Shown here piece by piece: positions 29,809 to 38,300 of a stretch of 64,000 bases of DNA (positions are counted from its first letter, which is position 1; the number at the start of each line of letters is the position of its first letter). The notes under the pieces are model-generated. The model worked only from the letters and a program-made list of their open reading frames with translations. It made no database searches and had not been told where the DNA came from. Made by a program: the position numbers and the translations under genes. The stretch is from Candidatus Kapaibacterium sp. (GTDB taxonomy: Bacteria > Bacteroidota > Ignavibacteria > Kapaibacteriales > UBA2268), in contig CALBDO010000002.1 in assembly GCA_937927515.1 (NCBI GenBank), positions 263,001-327,000 of the forward strand, in the 5' to 3' direction.

Positions 29809-30300
29809 TTAAAAAGTTATGAACTTTTCGATACGCTCCAATTTCTTTTTACCAATACCTTTGATTCTAAGTAAATCTTCCTTTTTGCGAATTTTCTGCT
29901 TCTTGCGAAAGTCTACAATCATTTGCGCTGTTTTCTCGCCAATACCAGGCAATCTCATCAACTCTACTCTCGATGCAGTGTTGATATTTATTTTAATAGC
30001 TGTATCTGCGTTTGTGAGTTTAAATTTTGTAGTATGAGGGCGGGGAGCATTAGCTGTGTCGACAGGATTTCCGTAGATATCTGTACCAACATAAGTTTTT
30101 TGCTCCTCCTCTGCAAGGCTATCCAAAAGCTTGGCAATGTATTGGGTTGTCTTCTCTCGGTTTGTATCAACATTGAAAAACTTGTGAATGGAGCCAAGAA
30201 ATAATCCAGCGAAAAGCAAAAAGATAAATATTATCTCCTGCTTAGTTACAAGAAGTTCAGTCCTGAGGAAATTTAGGCATCTTCGTAGAATGTACTTCAT
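29809..30300 (-). CDS. Membrane-anchored ComEA-like helix-hairpin-helix DNA-binding protein
   Basis: 163 residues from the ATG at 30300, chosen because a longer frame to 30366 would overlap the next gene by 52 bp. A membrane helix lies at about 21-37 (IIFIFLLFAGLFLGSI). After a linker the C-terminal part has ININTASRVELMRLPGIGEKTAQMIV and LLRIKGIGKKKLERI, two helix-hairpin-helix motifs of the ComEA type. Such proteins bind double-stranded DNA at the outer face of the membrane during natural transformation. No other com genes are nearby, so a general role in DNA or membrane processes is also possible. Confidence 0.8.
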   Translation of the reverse strand: MKYILRRCLNFLRTELLVTKQEIIFIFLLFAGLFLGSIHKFFNVDTNREKTTQYIAKLLDSLAEEEQKTYVGTDIYGNPVDTANAPRPHTTKFKLTNADTAIKININTASRVELMRLPGIGEKTAQMIVDFRKKQKIRKKEDLLRIKGIGKKKLERIEKFITF

Positions 30301-30313
30301 CGATGGGGTAGAG

Positions 30314-30793
30314 TCAGTTCTTCTTTGCTCTTTTTTTAGTTTTAGCTTTGGGCTGTCGAGTTCCAATTTTATCTTGAAGTTCTTTCAAGACTTCTTCTTT
30401 GACCTTTTCTACTTCTTTATTTGCCTCTCGAATTGTGTTTTCGAGTGCTTTCTTTTCGTTCGCGATTTCATGCTGGAGTTCTTTAGTGATTTTTAATTTT
30501 GCCTTCTCAATTTCGAGTTTGGCTCTTTCCTTTGCAAGTGCAATTCTTTGATTTGTTTCTGCTTTGGCTTTTGCAATCTTTTCTTTTGCCTTCTGCTTGG
30601 CTTCTTGAATCCTCCTGTTGCCCTCCTCTTTGAGTTTCTTTACGACGTAATTTACAGACAAAGTATCGGTAGCCTTTGCTTTATTGCCTTTCGAGGATTT
30701 TGCAGTTTGGCTTAACTCGTCCTGAGCCATTGATACATTAAACCACAAAACCAGGCAAACAGTTGTAAACATAGTAAAAATGAACTTATTCAT
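30314..30793 (-). CDS. Secreted charged coiled-coil protein of unknown function
   Basis: 159 residues with a signal peptide (about 1-23, cleavage near SMAQ). Nearly all the rest is an alanine, lysine and glutamate-rich alpha-helix (NRRIQEAKQKAKEKIAKAK and similar repeats, about 55-140) ending in a lysine-rich tail (KAKTKKRAKKN). It resembles periplasmic coiled-coil or spacer proteins but no family is recognised. It lies 13 bp upstream of the ComEA-like gene and 19 bp downstream of an outer-membrane protein gene, so the three may be co-transcribed. Confidence 0.7.
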   Translation of the reverse strand: MNKFIFTMFTTVCLVLWFNVSMAQDELSQTAKSSKGNKAKATDTLSVNYVVKKLKEEGNRRIQEAKQKAKEKIAKAKAETNQRIALAKERAKLEIEKAKLKITKELQHEIANEKKALENTIREANKEVEKVKEEVLKELQDKIGTRQPKAKTKKRAKKN

Positions 30794-30812
30794 AAGAACC
30801 TCTTTAATAAGA

Positions 30813-31736
30813 TTAAAACTTCCTTTTGGATAAGTTTAAAATATAATTAAAATTTATGCCAAAGGAAAATCGCGTACCGATTTGCTCGCCTTTGAAGTAT
30901 TGATAAATTGGCAACTCCAAAAAAGGCGAGACGCTGATGTTCTCAATCCTATAAGTAAATCTTGGGACTATGTACAACAAATTTGCCCCAGAATTTGGAA
31001 ATAGCGTATCTTTGTATTTGTCTTGATTTAAATAAGAATAACGAAATTCAACAAGGGCAACAAGAGCTTCGGTAAATCTGTAAGAGGCAAACACAGAAGT
31101 TGTAGTAGCAACTCCAAAGTGGTAGTCGATGGAGCTTCGAAAATTGTAATCGAATCGAGTAAATAGAAGTAAGTTCAATAATTTTTTATAAAGAGAATAT
31201 TGAATCAAACCAAAAGCATAAGCGCCAAAAGAACCATTCGTGGGCTGAGTAGCAAGCGGATATTGTTCAATAGGCTGTAATTTCATCAAAGGAGCGCGAA
31301 GCCCAAGCCCAGAGTTGATAACTAAATCGGAGCTTTCCGTTTCATACAAATTGTAGCGCATTCCCGCCGACAGATTTGAAAACCCATACCCTTTGCGTGT
31401 AAATCCATATTCGTCCAATTTTTTAAAATTATAATTCAAAATCAGGTCGAGCGACAAGTAATTGGATATTCCATAATTGAGGAATAAATCAAATAGGTGA
31501 AAATCATAATTAACGAGATTTGAAACTTGCTTTGTACCACTATAAGTTTTATTACCATTTCCATACTTATAGATTAAATCAAAACTCAAGCGTTTCTTGG
31601 CAGTTGTTACAACTTCGACAGTACCTAGCCAATGCATAGGAGGTAGAAATTGTTGTCCAGAGGAGCAACCACATTGAGCAGAAATCTCCAATCGGGCAAA
31701 AAGGAGAAAAAATGTTAAAACCACTACTCTTTTCAA
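30813..31736 (-). CDS. Outer-membrane beta-barrel protein of unknown substrate
   Basis: 307 residues with a signal peptide (about 1-20, cleavage near SAQ), then a short Cys-containing segment (CGCSSGQ) and beta-strand alternation throughout, with aromatic residues placed every second position (LIYKYGNGNKTYSG, FDYNFRSSIDYHFG, ISVSPFLELPIYQYF), and a C-terminal SFGINFNYILNLSKRKF. This resembles short outer-membrane barrels of the transporter/OmpW-like type in FCB bacteria. Specific function is not assignable. It is the first gene of the minus-strand set ending with the ComEA-like gene. Confidence 0.65.
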   Translation of the reverse strand: MKRVVVLTFFLLFARLEISAQCGCSSGQQFLPPMHWLGTVEVVTTAKKRLSFDLIYKYGNGNKTYSGTKQVSNLVNYDFHLFDLFLNYGISNYLSLDLILNYNFKKLDEYGFTRKGYGFSNLSAGMRYNLYETESSDLVINSGLGLRAPLMKLQPIEQYPLATQPTNGSFGAYAFGLIQYSLYKKLLNLLLFTRFDYNFRSSIDYHFGVATTTSVFASYRFTEALVALVEFRYSYLNQDKYKDTLFPNSGANLLYIVPRFTYRIENISVSPFLELPIYQYFKGEQIGTRFSFGINFNYILNLSKRKF

Positions 31737-31880
31737 TGTTAGTACTTTAAATTTGTTATGTAAAAGTACAATTTAAACAATTTTTTTTCTTATTTCAAAA
31801 CATCAGATGGTATAAATTCGTTAGAGAAAACTGTATTTACTGCATCATAGTTGCAAAGAGCTTAATCGGCTGGTGAATTG

Positions 31881-32768
31881 CTAATCTACTGGTTTGTGTT
31901 TCCAGCGCCGATGTGTCCAAAGCCAAAGTTCGGGCTGTTCACGTATGGCATTTTCGAGCAGTTGCACATATCTTTGGGTGAGAACGAATTTGCCTTCGGG
32001 ATTGAAAGTTAAATCGCTATGTTCAATCTCGACAAGTCGTACTTTGTAGTAATAATCCTCTCGTCGAGCAAAGCCGAGAATAATTGGCACATTATACTTT
32101 AAAGCGAAATGTGCTGGCGAGTCGAATGTTGCTGCTTTCCTGCCGAAGAACTCCACGAAAATGTCCTTGTCTTTCGTAGCGCTTTGGTCTGCAAGCAAAG
32201 CCACAATGCCACCACCCTTCAACGTTTTTACTACTTTAAATGCAGATTCATACATCGAGACAACACTATTGCCTCTGCGCGTTCGATATTTATTGATTAT
32301 TTTATCTAAAAAATAATTTGCAAGTGGCTTGACAATAACTAAAACGGGCAAATTGAGATAGACCGAAACAGAGTAGGCAAGCAACTCCCAATTACCATAA
32401 TGCCCAGATAGCAGTAGTACTCCTCTGCCTTGGTTGTATTTTTCCTTTATAAGCTCTACATTTTCAAATCTTACATAGTCCTTTATCTCCTCATCACTCA
32501 ATTTTGGTATAGCTAAAAATTCAGCAAAGACAGTACCCATATTTTCAAACACCTTTTTGGCAGTGGCTTTTATCCAAGCATCGTCTTTGTCGGGGAATGC
32601 ATTTCGAAGATTTTCCTCTGCAATTCTAACCCTCTGTGGCAGAGCAAAATATAGCAACCTTGCAAGGAACATACCAAATTTCTTTCTAATGCGACTGCTA
32701 AACAAACCTGAAATACAACTTAGAAGGAGGACTACGAGAGTTTCTAAGAGATATCTTATTATTTTCAT
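31881..32768 (-). CDS. LpxL/HtrB-type lipid A acyltransferase
   Basis: 295 residues from the ATG at 32768, which overlaps the stop of the upstream gene by 4 bp. A longer frame extends upstream but lies inside that gene. A hydrophobic N-terminus (about 7-22) is followed by the acyltransferase motif HYGNWE at H123-E128 (HX4E) with the conserved G-H context, and by later segments DQSATKDKDIFVEFFGRKAATF. LpxL/HtrB enzymes add secondary acyl chains to Kdo2-lipid A at the inner membrane. Together with kdsC this argues for lipid A-based LPS. Confidence 0.88.
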   Translation of the reverse strand: MKIIRYLLETLVVLLLSCISGLFSSRIRKKFGMFLARLLYFALPQRVRIAEENLRNAFPDKDDAWIKATAKKVFENMGTVFAEFLAIPKLSDEEIKDYVRFENVELIKEKYNQGRGVLLLSGHYGNWELLAYSVSVYLNLPVLVIVKPLANYFLDKIINKYRTRRGNSVVSMYESAFKVVKTLKGGGIVALLADQSATKDKDIFVEFFGRKAATFDSPAHFALKYNVPIILGFARREDYYYKVRLVEIEHSDLTFNPEGKFVLTQRYVQLLENAIREQPELWLWTHRRWKHKPVD

Positions 32769-34210
32769 CTGTTCAGCATCATTTTCTGAATGCGTTCGGT
32801 GTTCGTGCCAGTCACAAAGTCGGTATACCAATTTTCGTTGTACGGCTCATTCATTGCAGTAGAATGGACCAGCACGAAGTTTCCAATTTTGTACAAATCG
32901 ACAAAGTAGAAATAAGCCCCACCTTGAAGTTCGCTGTAGAACCAAATCTCGTAGCTTCGTTTATTCGCCTCGGGAGGATGATACTCTCTCGAGGTTGGCT
33001 CCCCATATTGTATTAGGACACGACCGCGGTCGGTCTTCCACCCGGGAATTTGGTTCCCGACAGAGAAGAAGCGATTAGCATAATTTATCCTTTGTAGAAA
33101 ATCGTCGTACGCTTTGTTGTAGATAAGAGAAGTGTCTGGATTTCGTTTTTGCCAGAATTGAAATAGGAAACGCCTTTTCGCTTCAACCGTTTTTAATTCT
33201 TTGTACAAATTCTTCTCATAGTCCGAGGCAATATATTTGGCTTTCTCAAACTCTAAATCCAAGCTTTGTTCATCCAGAGAAGAAAACACACTTTTTTCAA
33301 AAAGTTCGCTCTCCGTGTATCTTCGTATTGGCTCTGGTGGTAGTTCAGCATTAAAGAGATAAAATTTTTTCTTCTTTGAGCGAGCCAATAGTTTTCCATG
33401 GTCATCAAGCAAGGAGATTTCTATGAAATATGTTCCAGAGCTCAATGCATCGAGTGCAAAACCATTGATGCTAAACTGCGACGAAGCTACAACTTTCGAT
33501 GTTTTGTAATTGTACAAAACCTCGTCTTGAAGTGTGTTGAAAATTCGATATTCAAGTTTAACCTGCTTATTCATCAAGCCAGGGTTCAAATAATACTCGA
33601 AATAAATATAAAGTCTAGGTGAAATGCCTACGACTTCGAGTGTAGGATTTGGCACTATGTAGTATTTACCCTTTAAAAATTCTTTCTGCCAGAGAATATT
33701 CGAAGTATCGGAAAGTTCAATGAATTGGGCAAACTGGATATCACTTATCGAGGCGTCTCGATTGGAGAAATCTAAATTCTCCACTTCTACAACTTTTTGA
33801 AATCGATTCGTCTCGTCTTGGCTGTCTACACATACAAACTGAAACTTTACTTTACTATCCTTACTTATGGGAAAATTCTTTTGTCCTACCAGTAAGTTCT
33901 GTGTTTCTTTGTTCGTATCGAGTGTTTCCCGTTGGTGGTATACTGTCCAATCATAAGTTTCCCAAAGTGTGTCGTTTATGAAGAATTTCAACTCAACATT
34001 GAGTTCGACAAACCATTTTTTGTCCTTGGGATAATACTTTAACTGATTATCAAGAAGTCCATAATACACCTCTATGATATTTTCCTTTTCGTTTTTTTGA
34101 AAGACACAATAGTCAATGTATACGGGGATAATTCCAGCAGGCAATGGTATTGTAAAAAACATGCAAGATAAAATTGCAATAGCTCCGATTACGAATTCAG
34201 CATTTTTCAT
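32765..34210 (-). CDS. GWxTD domain-containing protein
   Basis: 481 residues from the ATG at 34210; a TTG further upstream is less likely, since the hydrophobic export segment begins at 34210. The signal-like stretch is IGAIAILSCMFFTIPLPAG. The central part is beta-rich. The C-terminal region contains the domain core GWKTDRGRVLIQYGEP and YEIWFYSELQGGAYFYFVD, the defining GWxTD sequence of a family widespread in FCB bacteria, usually secreted and of unknown biochemistry. The 4-bp overlap with the downstream LpxL gene ties it to LPS modification. The hairpin after porV separates it from that upstream gene. Confidence 0.85.
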   Translation of the reverse strand: MKNAEFVIGAIAILSCMFFTIPLPAGIIPVYIDYCVFQKNEKENIIEVYYGLLDNQLKYYPKDKKWFVELNVELKFFINDTLWETYDWTVYHQRETLDTNKETQNLLVGQKNFPISKDSKVKFQFVCVDSQDETNRFQKVVEVENLDFSNRDASISDIQFAQFIELSDTSNILWQKEFLKGKYYIVPNPTLEVVGISPRLYIYFEYYLNPGLMNKQVKLEYRIFNTLQDEVLYNYKTSKVVASSQFSINGFALDALSSGTYFIEISLLDDHGKLLARSKKKKFYLFNAELPPEPIRRYTESELFEKSVFSSLDEQSLDLEFEKAKYIASDYEKNLYKELKTVEAKRRFLFQFWQKRNPDTSLIYNKAYDDFLQRINYANRFFSVGNQIPGWKTDRGRVLIQYGEPTSREYHPPEANKRSYEIWFYSELQGGAYFYFVDLYKIGNFVLVHSTAMNEPYNENWYTDFVTGTNTERIQKMMLNR

Positions 34211-34238
34211 ACACACAAAACTAACAAACTGTAAATAA

Positions 34239-34260
34239 ACAAGGGGCAGAAGCCCCTTGT
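34239..34260 (-). terminator. Rho-independent terminator after the PorV-like gene
   Basis: Nine-base perfect inverted repeat ACAAGGGGC (34239-34247) and GCCCCTTGT (34252-34260) around a 4-base loop. Read on the minus strand it is followed by a U-rich tail (TTTATTTACAGTTTG). It lies 45 bp beyond the PorV-like stop codon and before the GWxTD gene start. Confidence 0.8.
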
Positions 34261-34304
34261 AGATATGCAAAAATTATTCCAAAACGAAAACGAAACAAAG
34301 ATAT

Positions 34305-35342
34305 TTACTTTACAGCAACTTTAATGCTCAAACGATTGACTAGTCCAATATTTTTCGTTGGGGTGATGGAATAATCAAATTCACCCTCGAAACCGCCAGC
34401 AAAGTATTTCAAACCGACACCGCCGGAAAGTCCGAATACATCCGTGCCAAATTGGTATCCAGCACGCAAGGCAAGAAAATCTTTAAAAGTATACTCAGCC
34501 CCGAGAGCAAAATGCTCTGGTGTATCGGATAAAGTTATGAAATCGCCAGCAACAATAACTTTGTGGTCCTCGACCTTCCATACTTCGGAGGATATTCCAG
34601 CGCGGAAAATCAATGGTAGTGAGTAACTATTGGAAATATACGCAATATCCAATGGAGCAGCATTTAGTGCTTCATAAAGCTTTTTGGATGTTTTCAAATC
34701 TTGGCCACTATAAGCTTGTTTAACACCAAGATTGTGTATCGAGAAACCAAGCCGTATGCCCTGAATTCCGGTCTCGTACATAGTTCCAACATCGAAAGCA
34801 ATTCCCGTGCTGGAAAGATTGGAAATCGAATTGTTTACATATTTGGCGGTCAGTCCGAAAGAAAATTGGTCTGTAAGATAACCAGAAAAAGTCAAAGATA
34901 AAGCAACATCGTTGACTTGGTAGGATAGCCCAGTGCCATTAGGTTTTTCCAAAGTAGTAATTTCAATGTTTCCGCTATTAAGAGCCACAAGAGCAATTGC
35001 CGCTGTAAAGTTTCTACCCACTGGTAATGCAAAAGCACCGAAACTATGCTTAAACCCAGCGAACCATTGGGTGTAGGAAAAATCTGCCGAAATATATTTT
35101 ACATCGGCAAGCCCAGCAGGATTCCAAAAAATAGATGTTAAATCGTTAGATACTGATGAGTAGGCTCCAGCAAGTCCATTTGCTCTTGCACCAATTGGAA
35201 TTTTCAAAAACTGAGAACCCGCAGCACCGACCTTCACAAATGTCTCGCCTGTAGTCGAACCCGAAATTGCTCCTCCTATTGAAAATGCTTCAAAATATGT
35301 TATAATGCCCATTAAAACTACTGTTAAGATTAATCTTTTCAT
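34305..35342 (-). CDS. PorV/PorQ-family outer-membrane protein
   Basis: 345 residues with a signal peptide and the conserved PorV-family opening: VKVGAAGSQFLKIPIGARANGLAGAYSSVSNDLTSIFWNPAGLADVKY, with the N-P-A-G-L signature, and a beta-barrel body of repeated aromatic and Gly-rich strands. PorV is the outer-membrane shuttle that carries cargo from the T9SS translocon to the attachment complex, while PorQ and paralogues are less defined. Here it follows a giant secreted gene, a receptor and a T9SS-sorted protein. A GGAG ribosome-binding site lies before the ATG at 35342. A terminator-like hairpin lies 31-53 bp upstream of its start. Confidence 0.85.
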   Translation of the reverse strand: MKRLILTVVLMGIITYFEAFSIGGAISGSTTGETFVKVGAAGSQFLKIPIGARANGLAGAYSSVSNDLTSIFWNPAGLADVKYISADFSYTQWFAGFKHSFGAFALPVGRNFTAAIALVALNSGNIEITTLEKPNGTGLSYQVNDVALSLTFSGYLTDQFSFGLTAKYVNNSISNLSSTGIAFDVGTMYETGIQGIRLGFSIHNLGVKQAYSGQDLKTSKKLYEALNAAPLDIAYISNSYSLPLIFRAGISSEVWKVEDHKVIVAGDFITLSDTPEHFALGAEYTFKDFLALRAGYQFGTDVFGLSGGVGLKYFAGGFEGEFDYSITPTKNIGLVNRLSIKVAVK

Positions 35343-35372
35343 ATTTCACTCCAATATTTTCAAAAATAGTTG

Positions 35373-35395
35373 GGACCCCCGTGATGTGGGGGTCC
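35373..35395 (-). terminator. Hairpin terminator/attenuator between the giant secreted protein gene and the PorV-like gene
   Basis: Eight-base perfect stem GGACCCCC (35373-35380) and GGGGGTCC (35388-35395) with a 7-base loop, followed on the minus strand by AACTATTTTTGAAAAT. It immediately follows the stop codon of the giant gene (TAA at 35400-35402) and lies 31 bp before the PorV-like start, so it may end transcription or set the ratio of the two genes. Confidence 0.75.
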
Positions 35396-35399
35396 ATAT

Positions 35400-38300
35400 T
35401 TATTGTTGAGTTTGAATTAATCTAAATCCACCAACAACTACAGAGAATTTCTGAACTGCCTGGGCACCATTTGGAGTTTTCAAAACAGCAACGAAAGTTT
35501 GGCTGGAAACTCGCAACCCATTCTTGGAAAGCAAGTCCCAAATTTCAACTGAATTCTTGTCTGGGCCATCGCTACTTGTTTCGTCGTGCTCAATAGTCCG
35601 TACCAAATCTCCAGCCAAAGTATAAATTTCAATAGTGCATCGTGGAGGTAGTTTGGTAAAGTAAATCTTTGCATCATATGGTGTCTTCTGCCCTTGATGC
35701 GAAATATAGTAAGGATTTGGGACAACTTTGAACTTCTCGAGCATTTCGTCCGAATAATTTTCGTTTTCGGGTTTGAAATCGGAAATCTTGAATCTAACCT
35801 TTGCCCCGGGAAGTGGTAGACCATAGGCACCACCGCGCACTTTCAAAACGATTTTATCGCCTTCGCGGAAATCTTGTCCGTATTGGTATTGATTCGTAGG
35901 AATATACTCCCATTCGGCATTTCCGAAACGTCGGCCTTTGTTTGCGTAATCCAAAGCAAACTGACAACCACCAATAATCAACACATGGGTGAAGTCCACA
36001 GTGTCCTTTCCATCCTCGCTTACAGCCGAAAGGTAATAACGACCTTGAGTTCCAATATAAGTATTTACCGAAGTACTACCAGTATTCCACGATGGATTTG
36101 CTTGTTGCTCACGCATTTTTATTGCCGAGTTATTTCGCCTACCATTCACCCAGCCATAAGCACTAATGTTAAACTTGTTTATGAATTCATTGCATCGAGA
36201 GCCGAGGTTCGTAGGCACCGGATATTGATTTAGTCCTGGTATTGTATCTATCACCATATGCTCGAGTTCAATTGGGTAGGAAACTGTTACAGAGTCTTTC
36301 CCCGATTCAGATGGACGCTTGTAGGAGAGCAAATTGCGTACTTTCAAATTCAAGTATTTGACTTTGAATGTCTTGCGTTGTCTATTGTTCTGCGGACCCC
36401 AGACAAGCTCCATAGTTTCCTCACCGCCGGGCATAAAAGTAACCTCGAAATCACCAGGACCATTGTTAAAACTACCGTATATGGGCTGACCATAATTTTG
36501 ATATACCGGAACACGCTCGGCTGTGTAGCCAAGGAACTCTTGGCGCAAGGTCATAAAATCTACTTGTTGGGTTGTATAAATCTTTGTCGGGTCGGTAATT
36601 ATATTTATTGGTGTCTTGTCGGGCTCCATGCGGATAGAGGATGAGTCTGGCCTTAGAATTCCGCCGTATTGTTGAATTGTATAATCAAAACTGAAGCCAA
36701 GAGCGCCAAATGCTGGACCAGGCAAGAAATTATTGGTCAAGAAACCATAACTATAGTAGTATCCTCTAATAGTAAAATCGCTTGTTGTAAACTTTCCAGA
36801 GCGAGTAATGATATTATTATTAAATGGTAGACCAAACTCATTACGCTTTCCAGTAACGGGGTCGATAACAACTGTATCGCTTAAAATGTAGGATGCAGAA
36901 TTTTCGGTTGGCGAGCCGGAATATCGTAGACTTCCCGGATTCTCCTCCAAAAGCGTAATACTATTGAATAGAAGCGAATTTGTGGTCAAATCCTTTAATG
37001 TAATTCTTCGCCAATACATACCAAACCTCAAAGGTGTGGACCTGCCGGGAAATGTGATTTGCTCGAGTCCCCAGTATGGTTGAAATTCCAACTCTAGTTC
37101 ATGACCAGCGAACAATTGAATTGCCCTATCGTAATCAACTGCAAAAAGTTTAAAATTGTATAGCCCACCAATACGAGCAGAATCTACATAAGTAACGGTA
37201 AATTCAACGGGTTTACCAACTGGTGCGGAGCGGGCAAAAACATTTAGCATGTTTGGCAAACCTGGCGAGGCGTCATTCAGCTTCTGTGGGGTTTGTTGCT
37301 GATAATCTCCTTCGTCGTAGGCAAGTAGTTTATAATAATAATCTACGTTGTTAATAATCTTTTCTGTCTTTGTTGGATTATCATTGAATGATACAGTCAT
37401 ATCTCTATCGTCATCACCAAAGTCGAGAAAAGTACGATGATTTGTGATGCTATCCATATATGGAACTACCACCTTATATAGCACCTCATTTGATTGCTCG
37501 AACTCAGGGAATTCGACCTTTGCAAGACCCATCTGAATGTACTTATAAATTGAATCCAGAGCTTGTGCGATGTGCAAAGAGTCGCGCAGAACAGTATTAA
37601 TGTTCATAGGTACCATCCTATCAACCAGTAGAACGTTTTGTCCATTGACAGTTGCTCTGCGGTAAGTTTTCTTCAAGTATATTGTGTCCAAGTTTGGACC
37701 AGTTCGGTCTGGCAAGCCGACGGTGTCGGTGGGATTAATATTGACTGTTTCTTTTCTCCAAAGCAATGGATTGTATTGCAAGAAAAGACGATTCAATTTT
37801 ACAACACCAAGCATAACGCTGTCGAGCAGATAATGTCGGCGCGGTGTAATCACATTGTAGGGGTCGAAATAAATTGGAAGTTCTTTTGCTTGGAAATTAA
37901 TCTTCGAAGCCCAGAAAGGACCCCAAGGCTTGGAGAAGTAAGCAGTATCGACACCGCAAATTACGGGTATGATGTTTTGTGTTGTCGGGGTAATATTTTG
38001 AATAACCCAACGGTTAGACGGGTTCAATTTTATTCCACGGCCCACGCGAAGCACTCGAATTGCAAACGAATCGATAACGACTTGGCCACCCTTGTTCTCC
38101 AGATAAGGACCAACAATCCTTAACGAATCGATGAAAGGCAAATTCGAGGCAGAACCCTCTCCGGCTCTTCTGTAGGATTTATAAAATGGGGTAGGTATTT
38201 CCCACTGAGCAATTTGTTTCCAACCAAAAGGTCCCTTCCCCGAGGGATATTGTAGGCTTGGAGATATGTTGTCCACATCAAATGTATCCAAATCAGTTCT

